64,000 bases of DNA, from the NCBI GenBank assembly GCA_903813345.2, contig CAIIXF020000012.1:1343318-1407317 (forward strand). Direction: 5' to 3'. The DNA comes from Owenia fusiformis. Its lineage: Eukaryota > Annelida > Polychaeta > Sabellida > Oweniidae. Both the position numbers and the translations under genes were made by a program. Positions within the stretch are counted from its first letter, which is position 1, and every line of letters starts with the position of its first letter. The notes under the pieces were generated by a model. That model made no database searches and was not told the origin of the DNA. It saw only the letters and a list, made by a program, of their open reading frames with translations. Of this stretch, positions 33,462 through 46,100 are shown in pieces.

Positions 33462-34740
33462 TACCCTTCTTCCAAAAGCCATTAGTATACAGGGAGTACA
33501 GTGCCCAGAGCAGCTACCTAGCTATGGCATCGCATGATTGGCCGCTCAACTCTCATCTTATTTAGTTAAACGAATATTAGACATTCTAGCACTTAGACTA
33601 ATTTCACAATTGAATTTACGCATCAAGAATCTAACGAAAGGTGTATTTTACATCACATAATAGTTGGTAAAGGCTGTTGTTTTCGGCAAACGAATGACTG
33701 GGTTGAAGCCAAATGTATATATTTAATGATTATATTGTAATAAGGGAAACTTGTAGTTAATATATCTATAGTAACATCTCTTATCATGTCTTATATACAT
33801 ATTGCTCCCCCCTCCGTCCCCTCCCCCTCCCCTCCATCCCATTTCAATTATTTTCGATTATTTTTTATATAATGTTTGGAAACTTATTCTGTAAAGTCAG
33901 CAATTAAATGACATTAATTTAGTTATGATAATCATATGAAGATCTGCACGAAGATTTGTATTTTTATGAACAATTTAAACAGGTACATTTTATTATGATG
34001 GTATGATTGCATGAGTACAAGGAATAGAGACCGGATAGGTTAAAGAATGATGTAAATTTCAAAAAGATAAAAATTGTAATATTGTACATGTATGTAAAGT
34101 GACTTTAGATGTTGTGTTTTCTTAGGTTGTATGCTTATACACATATGCTAGCTGGAGATTGGTTAATGTTATCAAAGATTAGTTTGAAATAGTTCTTGAT
34201 CCGAAATTTATATGCGAAACCTTTTTGATGTCAAAAAATATTTTTAAATGACTTTAATTATGTCGACAAAAATTGTAACAATGCTTAACAATTCAAGATA
34301 AGAATGGAAAATTAAATTAAATGTTGAAACAACTTGGGTTGGGACATTATTCAATTTTACATGGAATGATTTTAAATTTTGCACGGGGCCTTTTAAAAGA
34401 CGAAATACGTTTGTCTTTATATATTTGAAATTTAAATAAATACTTATGATTTTGTGTGACTAGACATTACATTTAGTTCTGTGAACTTGATTACAGTTGT
34501 GTATAAGGATATGACAACCAGCCTGGTGTTTTGATTCATTCGGGCATTAAAATACAGACCCATTTCATTGACCTCAGTTTGGCAAAATCCGTCAACTTTG
34601 CCATACGAGCTGCAGAATGATGAAGCATTTGTATGACAACTTTTGCCAATCGTCAACTACATTATCCTACACTTCGTGTGCTAAATGTATAATGACATTA
34701 AAATATAAATTTGATCTATTGGCAAAATGAATAACTGGAG
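33462..34740. other. Non-coding interval
   Basis: AT-rich. The only distinct feature is a polypyrimidine tract of CCCCTCCC units at about 33804-33841. No supported gene. Confidence 0.5.
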
Positions 34741-34815
34741 GATATCGCCACGATGTACTCCGGAAAACCAATATGCGGAGGATATCGTGACGATAAACTC
34801 CGGAAACCCCAATAT

Positions 34816-36839
34816 CATACCTGCCAACCTAAGACCAAAAAATGTGCGGTAGTTTTTATTGAATTGCGGCATTTTTGCGGTAGAGTTTTTCAAAATGCGG
34901 TAGTTTTTGCGGTATTTTTCGACAAACATGCGGTAGCTTTACGGTAGATTTTGAAAAAATTCGGTAGTTTTATGGTAGATTTTGAAAAATGCGGTAGATT
35001 TACGGTAGATTTTGAAAAATGCGATAGATTTTTGAAAAACTGTGTTTTTGCGGATAATTTTGTAAAATGCGGTAGATTTCCAGTAGATTTTGAAAAAATA
35101 CGGTAGTATTTGGTGTAGAATTTTGAAGAAAACGGTAGTTTTGCGGAATATTTTGAAAAATCCGGTAGTTTTACGGTAGAGATTGAAAAAATGCGGTAGT
35201 TTTTGTAGAACATTCTTGAAAAAAACTGTAGTTTTGCGGAAGATTCTGAAAAATGCGGTAGTTTTACGGTAGATTTTAAAAAATGCGGGAGTTTTTGCAG
35301 AAGATTTCGAAAAACTGCGGTCGTTTTGGCGGTATTTTTCGACAAAAATGCAGTAGTTTTACGGTGGGTTTTGAAAACATTCGGTAGTTTTTGCAGAAGA
35401 TTTTTGAAAAAACGGTACTTTTTCGGAAGTTTTTGAAAAATGCGCTAATTTAACGGTGGATTTTGAAAAATTGCGGCAGTTTTGCAGTTTGGCTGGAAAC
35501 TGTAGTTTTGCGGAAGATTTTGTAAAATGCGGTAGATTTCCAGTAGATTTTGAAAGAATATGGTAGTTTTAGCGGTAGATTTTTGAAAAAACGGTAGTTT
35601 TGCGGAAGATTTTGAAAAATGCGGTAGTTTTACGGTAGATTTTGAAAAAATGCGGTAGTTTTTGTGGTAGATTTTTGAAAAAATGCGGTAGGTTTTGTGG
35701 TAGATTTTCGAAAAAACTAGTTTTGCAGGAGTTTTTGGGGAAGATTTTGAAAAAATGCGGTTGTTTTGGCGATATTTTTCGACAAAAATGCGGTAGTTTT
35801 ACGGTAGGTTTTGAAAAAATTCGGTAGTTTTTGCGGTAGATTTTTGAAAAACGGTACTCTTTCGGAAGTTTTTGAAAAAGGCGCTAATTTAACGGTAGAT
35901 TTTGAAAAAAATACGGTAGTTTTGCGGTAGATTTTTGAAAAACTGTAGTTTTGCGGAAAATTTTGTAAAATGCGGTAGTTTTCCAGTAGAATTTGAAAGA
36001 ATACGGTAGTTTTTGCGGTAGATTTTTGAAAAAACTGTAGTTTTGCGGAAGATTTTGAAAAATGCGGTAGTTTTACGGTAGATTTTGAAATAATGCGGTA
36101 GTTTTTGTGGTAGATTTTTGAAAAAATGTAGTTTTGCGGAAGGTTTTGAAAAATGCGGTAGTTTTACGGTAGCTTTAAAAAAATAGCGGTAGTTTTTGTG
36201 GAAGACTTTGAAAAAATGCAGTAGTTTGTGCGGTAGATTTTGACACACTTCAATGATTAAATAATAAAGTATATTTTTACAACACAGCATGCATGGAACT
36301 CTTTCATAAACAGACTAACAATTTGAACATTTCAGTGTTTTTATAACTACAGTAGAACCTGTGGTAGTTGAACACTGTGTTTTTGCATCACGATACCCCC
36401 CAGTGTGTTGAATGATTACACACACGCCAGCTTACTTATTTACTCATAGGCAATAACCACTGTCGCAGACCTGCCGACACCTATTTATTTTCGAGTTGGT
36501 AATGGAATATTACAAAGGCAATACGGAAAGATTTCAATTTTTCAGAATTTCCAAATAATATCGGTAGATTTTACGGTAGTTTGAACAAGAATACTGTTAA
36601 TTTCAGCAGAAATACGGTAGATTTCCAAATATTTCCGGTATATTTTACGGCCGTTCTTATAGAAAAAATCGAATTATAAAATATTTTACAGTAGATTTCG
36701 GTGAAATTACGGTAGATTTTTTACGCTCGTTTTTAGGGGACAAAATGGTAGTTTTTTAACGGTAGTTTGTCATTTTTTTACGGAAAAACAAAAATTTTAC
36801 GGTAGATTCCCGTAAAAATACGGTAGGTTGGCAGGTATG
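34816..36839. mobile_element. Two-kb GCGGTAG array bounded by inverted repeats
   Basis: Outer ends CATACCTGCCAACCTA and TAGGTTGGCAGGTATG are inverted. The whole interior is a degenerate tandem array of units around 28-35 bp such as GCGGTAGTTTTACGGTAGAT followed by TTTGAAAAA, with larger blocks copied (for example 35010-35120 against 35515-35620 against 35930-36040). It sits inside a host repeat containing ATATGCGGAGGATAT, copies of which lie on both sides (34772 and 36840), with AATAT at both junctions. Numerous ORFs on both strands are repeat artefacts. Confidence 0.75.
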
Positions 36840-36969
36840 AATATGCGGAGGATATTGTGACGATATACTCCGCTTGTTGATTTTCCGCCAAATTAACTCT
36901 ATTTGACATGAAATTCATTTTGCAATGATATTATACATTTAGTTGACTCCTTGTAAGTGTAGGAAAATA

Positions 36970-37115
36970 AGAACATCCTATGATTTTTTTCAGAATATCA
37001 TTTTAATCTACTCGGTGATATTGATATATGCACTCGTTCGCTTTGCTCTCTCGTGCAGATATCAATATCACCTCGTAGATAAAAATGATATTCCTCAAAA
37101 TCGTAGGATATCCTA
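36970..37115. repeat. Fold-back MITE (about 145 bp)
   Basis: Left CATCCTATGATTTTTTTCAG and AATATCATTTTAATCTAC pair with the right GTAGATAAAAATGATATTCC and AAAATCGTAGGATATCC. CGGTGATATTGATAT and ATATCAATATCACC form the inner stem. Confidence 0.75.
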
Positions 37116-40100
37116 TAAGTACTAATCCGTGGGTACCATGGACCTATATCTCTCCTTGACGATGATTGAGGTCCATGGAGTAATAAGACGAACTGTAGTG
37201 TTTGACATCTACGGCTGTTAAAGTGTTAAAATGCAGGATTTGATCAACAATTGTTAAACCAATAGCAGAATGCATCCTTGGTCCAAGGGTACTTCACTTA
37301 TCTCCATAGCCTTGATTAACAGCTTTTTTAGTATTGTGTAAACAAACTTTCTCATAGCTTTTAAATCATCAGCCAACCAAAACCATGTACAATCAACCCT
37401 GGCAATCTTATTCAAAACTAACAAAGATTCTCCAAAGATAGTTTACAGTGATTAACGGGCATTATATGTTCACGAATGAATTTTTGCCCCAGTCAGGATG
37501 AAAATCTGTATGTTCTTGTTCACAATTCAATTCATAAGTAAAGTACATCTCATCATTACGGCCGGAATCATAAACTGGACAAAACATGCCCAGTGAATTT
37601 AGTATAGGGCATTGTGATTGGAGAAAGCATTTTTTGCTAATTCAGCTAAAAAACATGACATTTAACAAGAGACAATGAAAGGGAGGGGGGTGAGTGAGAA
37701 GATATTTAAAAAACTCTCTCTTACGTTTTCTTAAATCAATTTGAGCTATCTTGTTTATCAAGCTAGCAAAATAATAGTAAACTATATGCTAATACCCTGA
37801 AAATTTGCAATTTACCATTACATAACAGTGCCTCAAATTAAACATGTTTTGTTCCTCTCAGTCTTATATTTGTATAGTCAAACAGCTTTATGTTAATGTA
37901 GCATGGCACTTCGAGGCCATTGTTTTTTCCGTGGTCAAAGTTTACCATAAATATACTGTAACCATATTATTTAATTGCAAGAAGGTAGAATCAATTGTTT
38001 AAATCCACCATAAGATGCAAATACCATGATTGGCCATAGTGTATGATGATCTATCTGTGGGCATGAAATACCTTAGAAGATCATGGTCTGTAATGGTAAA
38101 AAAAAGTTAAATTGAACATTTCTCGAGGGACCCCACCCCGCAAGGATCAGTTTTTAAATGAACAACATGTTAATAGACATACTTAATAATAGTAATAGAA
38201 ATCTCATGGTTGATGCAATACAGTAGGTAATGCATGTGCATGTATGAATCATTATTAAATTCCCCATTGACACCGGTTTGATGAGGGTAGAGTAATGTTT
38301 ATGAACTTATATGTTCATATTATTTAGATACAATGTATGTATATGTATGAATCATTATAAATCCCCCCATTGCACAAACTAAATTATTCCAGTTATCATG
38401 GTTATAACATATAAATGTATTCATAGCAGATATAAAAACATTAAATAATTGATTACAAATGAGCACATGGTAGCATATTTCAACACAGACACCTCATTCT
38501 ATACTATAACAGCTATACTCATACTTATACTGAATTTAATTAATAGTTAGTAAGTAATAACCTATAACTTATTTTCATTATGCTTATTCATCACTTATTT
38601 ATTAGAACTTTTTTATTAATTAATTGCTCACATTCAAATTGTATTTATAATATACAGTTTTTTTTAATATATAAATGTAAGTTTAAATGAATTTATGATC
38701 TTATACAAATTATATTTAAAAATCTATAAATAAATGACTTAAAGAATGAGATATTATATTTAATTTGTAATACCTCGATAATTATTACATGTACAAGGCT
38801 CGACAATCAGTGTAATTTATTAGTTAAAAGTGTGTATATAGCCTTGCCCAAGTCGATATTTTTTATTTATCCCACGATTAATGTGTTATCTGTACAATAA
38901 CAGCTATTGATATTTCTGATATTATTGAAATCCGTGTGATTTTCCAGAAAATCGTTTATCAAACTCATATGCGTGTGATATCGATTATCTCACGCATATC
39001 CGTGTGATATCACATTTGCAATTCGCGCCACAATATTGTTGGAAATTAGGTCAGATAATTTATTCTCTTTTAAGAAAATAGGGTCTGCCAGTGTCCTGGA
39101 AATTGGATCAGAACATCACAAGGTGATTGTAATTATGTGTGAACCTATAATGCTATCCTTCCATAGCGATTGGTCACTTATATCAGAAACTATTTGTACT
39201 TGTATATAATGAAATAAAACAGATTATAAAAAAAAAAATTGTAATTATGGGATAAACCCAATATCTTCGCTCACTCGTGTTGATATTTGATATCAACTCG
39301 GTGATAAAATTGATTTCACTCAAAATGATGTGATATTCTGTATTTATCTGATCTTGAAGATATTAAATAAAAAATAAAAAGACACCGAGTTGGGCAAGAC
39401 TAGTTTGCATACAAATCTCTCAGAAACTACATAGAAACTAAAATTTTCTCTTCAGTATGGTTGACTATTAGCACCTTTGGCTGATTATGTGAGTTCAGCA
39501 TAGAAATCCTTAACTTTAAATTTTATTGATACGCTTGCCCATAGCCAACTTTTGCCAAGGGGGGAAGCTTTTTGATAGTTTTGACTAAAAAGTCATGCAA
39601 AAAGTGCTCAGAATGGTGAAAAACTGCTTGATTTTAAAATATTTTTTTAGCCTGTTCCCCAGCTCTCCCCTGGCTATGGGCCTGTGAATGCAGCATAACA
39701 TTGCAACTTGTCATTCCTCCTCCATCATGTTACAGTGTTATTTGCCTCTCCCATATCATTACAATTTCAATTTAATTATTTTATATCATTGCATATGCAG
39801 AATTACAGTGTAACTTGTCATTGTACCCTCATGGAAACACAGATACGGGTCTGTGGCTCATCATACTGGCTCTTCTGAGATGTGCAATGTATAATAATTA
39901 ACATCTTAATAATATAGATCACTAATCATACATTAGTGCTGAACATACGATCCCATAATGAAACTTCAATGTACAATATGCAATATCATCAATTCTTTCA
40001 AATAAAGGAGTCATTATGTCCAGAAATGGTAATTTGGAACAGGTTTTGCATAATGGTACATTCAGTTTCAAGTCTCTTGAACGAGTATATAATTTGGCTC

Positions 40101-40164
40101 AAACATCCAGATTCCATTACCATCCCCTCCACTATGTCCTTAATATTGGTAAAATTGTCTAGCA
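37116..40164. other. Non-coding 3' flank of the GH63 gene with a possible larger element
   Basis: AT-rich. Between about 38841 and 39400 the inverted ends CTTGCCCAAGTCG and CGAGTTGGGCAAG enclose TCACACGCATATC-like palindromes, suggesting another DNA element. A degenerate CCCATAGCC...GGCTATGGGCCTG element lies at 39546-39690, related to 51491-51694. No exon supported. Confidence 0.45.
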
Positions 40165-43100
40165 TTATACTGGGCCTGCTTTCTCCAGGATCTTTGTAAT
40201 TAGGGCTGTCCAACCTGTCTGGTGACTGGAAAACAGGACAATTGGTAACTTTAACCTTTGGTCAACTCAACCTTTTAACAAGGCATTAACATGCAAAAGT
40301 CACCACCAGCCATTTGTTACAGACGCCAACGCCGAACACCATCCACAAAATGTTGGAGACTATAACAATACATGTATGTAACCACTTTGGGTTGTGACAT
40401 AATAATGTAAACCTTAGTCAACTGCATCCTTAGTAAACTTGAGACTTTTCATTAGAGGATTGTAAGATGAGCATGTAAATCAAAGTATTGAAACAAAATT
40501 GTTCCCTGGTCAGCTAAACCTTTGGTCAACTCAACCTTAGGTCAGATCAACCTTTGGTCAACTCAACCCTTATGGTCAACTAATAGTCTATAAATTAAGT
40601 CAACTCAAAACTATGTCTTAAAGAGGTTCAGCTGCTCATACCTGGCTCCAAGCCCCTGCCCCGAGTCCCCATGGAAATATTCATTGAATAGCACCAGATC
40701 TCGCCAATAGGGGTCAGCAGCATATTTGTCATTATTTCCTAAAAACAAACCTGTGCTTATGATCACTGAATAAAGTTAAATGTTCTATAATAATGAAAAT
40801 TTTAAGTATGTGATATCATATCATTTACTATTATGTTTAAGTTTTGTGAAAATTGTACTATTGAACATAATATGTATTTATGTAGCCTGCCTGACATCTG
40901 TTTGCTAATTCTAAACTAGAAGAGAACCTATCAATATAGAAATACAAGAACACACAATTGTATTTCTCACCGTGACATGGTCTAGCTCCTTTGGCATTAG
41001 GTAGAAATATTTTGCTAATTCGCCGACATAATTCTTTAGCGACATCTCGCAATCTCAGCTTTTGTTTTGAGCGGGTAGGAAATGCTACTTTCAGGTCATC
41101 ACCATAGAAACTATCAAACTTCTCAAGAGACTCAATTATGAGGTAGTTCACTAAAAGTAAAATTGTAAGAATGTGATAATCATGATGTTCATCCTTCAAT
41201 TGCTACATTTATCAAAACTACCACATATTCAACATTGGGAAGGAAACATATCAATATATCAAGTAGTATCTGTATTTTACAATTATCTTGTTTTTTAATT
41301 TTACATTTGATGATGTTGTAATTAAAATTGTATTTTACACTTACTACATATCCAGACTGGTCCCCTCCAGTTACTGTTTCCTCCAAACATATCAGTATTA
41401 GATTCCCCTGGAGCATATGACACACTGTATTCTTTCTCCCCCATATCCATGTGGAATATTGGACCACCACTATGTACCTAAATACAAACATATCAGTATT
41501 AGATTCCCCTGGAGCATATGACACACTGTATTCTTTCTCCCCCATATCCATGTGGAATATTGGACCACCACTATGTACCTAAATACAAACATATCAGTAT
41601 TAGATTCCCCTGGAGCATATGACACACTGTATTCTTTCTCCCCCATATCCATGTGGAATATTGGACCACCACTATGTACCTAAATACAAACATATCAGTA
41701 TTAGATTCCCCTGGAGCATATGACACACTGTATTCTTTCTCCTCCATATCCATGTGGAATATTGGACCACCACTATGTACCTAAATACAAACATATCAGT
41801 ATTAGATTCCCCTGGAGCATATGACACACTGTATTCTTTCTCTTCCATATCCATATGGAATATTGGACCACCACTATGTACCTAAATACATAACAGCATT
41901 TATCAATATGTTTTTTCAGTCTTGTAAAAATACATGGAATTCACCAACAGAATTTCAACAAAGTGGCATGAATTTTCAACTGCATTCAGGCACATGGTTG
42001 CTTTAATATCAGGAGGTCAAAACTTGTTACCTCACCCCAAAATTTCTACAAATAATACTTTAAACAATACTAAGTGCAGTATTTGATAAAATTGATTCTT
42101 AAAGTTCAGCAACTGTGCAAAATTTCATCAATTTGTTTCTCATCCTGAAAACTGAAGATTTAACAATAATTCAACTGCAGGATTTGAGAATACTTTATAA
42201 ACAGAACACTACAATGACATTTGCTGAACACTACAATAATATTTGCTGAGATCTTGATTACATAAGCCAAATTGTTGAAACATGAAAGTACTGACCTGAA
42301 CATTGAAGATAATGCTGTAAGGGTTCTCCTTATGTACCTAAAAGAAAACAAAAATATTTAGGTTAAATAGACGGGAATAAATACAGATTAGCCTCTTGAA
42401 TACTAGCCTCTAAAAATGGTTTAAAACCAGAGCATTTTTCATTTTTGCCAGTTTTTGGACATCTACCATCTAAATACAGTTTAAAATCCTGTGACAGATA
42501 TATCCGTCACTCAGAGCTTCCATGGAATTTTATTGGGAACAGAAATATCTGCCATTCTGGGTATTCAAGGGGTTAAAGAGGCACAGTACGATTTTCTCAA
42601 ATCAAATCTACTCATAAATAACAATCACCTCAAATAATTACCTTGAGACAATACCATTGGTATCATTCCCCCTGTTAGCATCGTAAGAAACACTTTGAGC
42701 AAAATATCCTTTACTGCCCCTTTAAGATGATATAGTTGAATCATTACAAGGAGTAACATACCTTTGACAAAGATCGTATTCCATATGGAGACAAAAATTC
42801 ATCTTCATCTAAGAGGTAGGAAAGTATGCTTTCTAGTTTGTCTTTCCGAGGAATTGACAGAAATTGAACGGAGTCTCTTTGTGAGACCTGCAACAAAATT
42901 AATCAGGTATTTCAAAATCACAATTTTTATTTACTGATTCAACTACTGCAAAACTAGTCTTATAAGTAAATTGATGCTTTGTAAAACTCATTGTATTGTG
43001 ACAATTTAATAAATTTTTGTCCATTTTCTTAATTTACCTTTTCTTTTAAATCCACTCGTCTCTCAAGCAATGCATCAAGACGCTTTGTTAACTCGGGTAA

Positions 43101-46100
43101 ATCACCGACCTTTGACATATCAAAAGTCAAGGTTGCAAACAAAGGCACTATACCAGATAGGGAACGGGTATGAAGGCGTTTGAACTCATCTTCAATTTGG
43201 AAGCAATCATAGTAGAACTTATGATCTGGACACCAAAGACCTAAAAGATAAGTATTATGAGATACTACAAATAAGGTACATCCTCTTCATATAATACAGC
43301 ATAAAATCATCAGAATTCAAAACATCTAAATCCCTAATTACATATGAGAAACTTTAGGTAATAACTTATCAAAGCGTTTTTATAGTGTAGCTAGAATTAA
43401 CTATGTAGCAAGATTAAAAGGAAGATATGTTATGTTTATTTGACAGATGATCTGTGCTCTGGTGCAACTTATTCTAATCATCAAATATACTCAAATATGC
43501 GCATAAATTATGCAAATTAGGTGAGTTACCTGGATGAGTGACCCAATTTAGTTCACCCAACTTGCATTCTGAGGGTTTGAAGGGCACTAAAATTCAAATA
43601 CAAGTAAGTACAAATCAAACAAGGCATTAACATGCAAAATGTCACCACCTACCATTTGTTACAGATGCTGAACACAACTACCAACCATCCATGGGCGTAG
43701 CCAGGGGGGGGGGGGGTGCGATGGGTGCGATCGCACCCCCCATAACCTTTGAAAATGTGACCATTGGATAGAGGAAGAACAGAGCTTTAAAATGCTTTTT
43801 ATTTGAAGCTTCTAGCTCAATTTTGAAGGAAGTTGCATAAATTTTTGTAAAATTCAAAAGAAATCTTAATTTTTTGTGTTGCTTATGCCAAAATCGCACC
43901 CCCCCTGACCGAAAACTGACATTTTTTCGGCGATCGCACCCCCCCTGACTGAAAGCTGGCTACGCCCCTGCCACCATACACAAAAACATTGGAGACTATG
44001 ACAATAATATGTCACCATTTCTGGTGGTGACATAAAAACTGTCTGAGATACATGGGTCAAAGACAATGCATGGAGCTCCACTGCTGCAGCACTTTCCTTA
44101 CTACATTTCTTAAATAATAGAGAAAATCAAAAGTGGGGAATAATTGCAGTAAAACCTGTATATCTAAATACCTCTCTAATCTGAACATCCTTTGATGTGA
44201 ACACTTTCTTGGCCCACAACTTAAATCTGCCATGGACATTATGTTACAAAATCTCAAAATGTGATCACCTGCCATTATGAACACTTTAGGTTTGACATTC
44301 AGATGAGACAGGTTTTACTGTATGTAATAAAAGGAAGTATGTGAAGAGCAATGGCATTATGTAAATTGTGTTTGGTACAAGGAAATGCTGACCTATTTTA
44401 TCTAATTTTATTACATAATAATATTGGTGGTGTATAAAATTCAAGCATTTAAGTAAATGTGAACACTATACTAATGATGCCGTTAATTACACCAAGCATG
44501 GGATTCTTAAACAAATGTAATCTGATACTTAAATAAATACTATAGCCTTTTTAAATTTGTAATTTTGTCACCCCCTATAGATCAGATTCTGCCTTTAATC
44601 TGATACTTAAATAAATACTATAGCTTTTTAAGTTTCAGAATTTTAGCACTAGCACTCAGGCATCTATCTAAATGTACCTTCAATTAATAGACCCCACCTA
44701 AAAGGTAATACAACTCAGGCCCTAGCCAGGGGGGGGTGGTTCGGGGGTTCGGGCGAACCCCCTTGGCCAAATATGCCAAAGTGAACCCCCCCTAGAATTT
44801 TCGGGAAAAGTGAACCCCCCTTGAAAAATTCTGGCTACGGGCCTGCAACTTACAAACTAAAGGTTTAACAATTAATACTCATACATATGCATAATATTAC
44901 CTTGGTGATCCTCCGTCCCATTGATGGCCTTCACAATACAGAGATAATGTTCATAAAACTTGACAGCTTGGTCAATGTATGCCACGTCATGATGACTCAA
45001 CTCTACTGACATCTCAAACAATGTCAGGGCAAAGAATGCCATCCAACCTGTGCCATCAGCCTGAAAGAGAGACCACATGAAATGTTTTTGACATGTTGCC
45101 TTATAAGGTGTGGGTGGGGGGGGGTAAGGGAGTACAACACAGGTAGTAATAAATAATTCATAATCCAATTTTTTCCCTTATATTTGTTGGACAGTCTTTT
45201 TTATATTCAATATTTCATTCTATGCTGCAGTCTGCCCTATTTACTACCTTTATAATAAGTTATACCAAAGAATTCTGTTATGATTCCCAAAAATTTCATA
45301 TGGTATTTAGTACTGAAATGAAAGCTTTTATCATTTTACAAAAAATCAGTGAAATTTCACAGTTCAGTAAGCCTTAATGAATTAAACACCAGGGTGGAAG
45401 TAAACAATTTATCCAGTCCAACTCTGAAAAGGTCAACAGTTGTCAGATGGCAATATAATATGTACACCTGTATGTATAATATGTATACCTGGAATAGGTT
45501 TCCTTCATGAAATGGAGGGTCAGATCTATCAAAAGCTGCCACATTGTCCATGCCTAGGAATCCCCCTGAGAACAAATGTTTGCCTGTTGGGTCTTTCTTG
45601 TTCACCCACCTAAATATAAATGCAATATAAATATATATGCAATATAACCTTAATATAAATGCAATATAACATATCAAAGGCTGCCACATTGTCCATGCCT
45701 AGGAATCCCCCTGAGAACAAATGTTTTCCTGTTGGGTCTTTCTTGTTCACTTACCTGAATATAAATGCAATACAAATATATATGCAATGTAACCTAAATA
45801 TAAATGCAATATAAATATAAATATATATGCAATATAACCTGAATAAGAATGCAATGTTGCCTGAATATAAGTGCAATATAACCTTAATAGGAATGCAATG
45901 TAGCCTCAATATAAATGCAATATAACCTGAATGTAAATGCAACGTAACTTGAATATTAAATGCATAACATAATTATGTATGCAATAGAACCTGAATATAA
46001 AGTACATGTATTAATGAAATAAACCTTGAGTAAAAGACAATTTAACATGATTATCATACAAAGTACCCTTTATATTTTTCTGAAGCGCCTTCATAATTTG

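Noticed and set aside
34890-36290. ORFs on both strands (for example 151, 133 and 82 codons) within the GCGGTAG array
   Set aside because: Low-complexity translations produced by the tandem repeat; no splice sites or domains.
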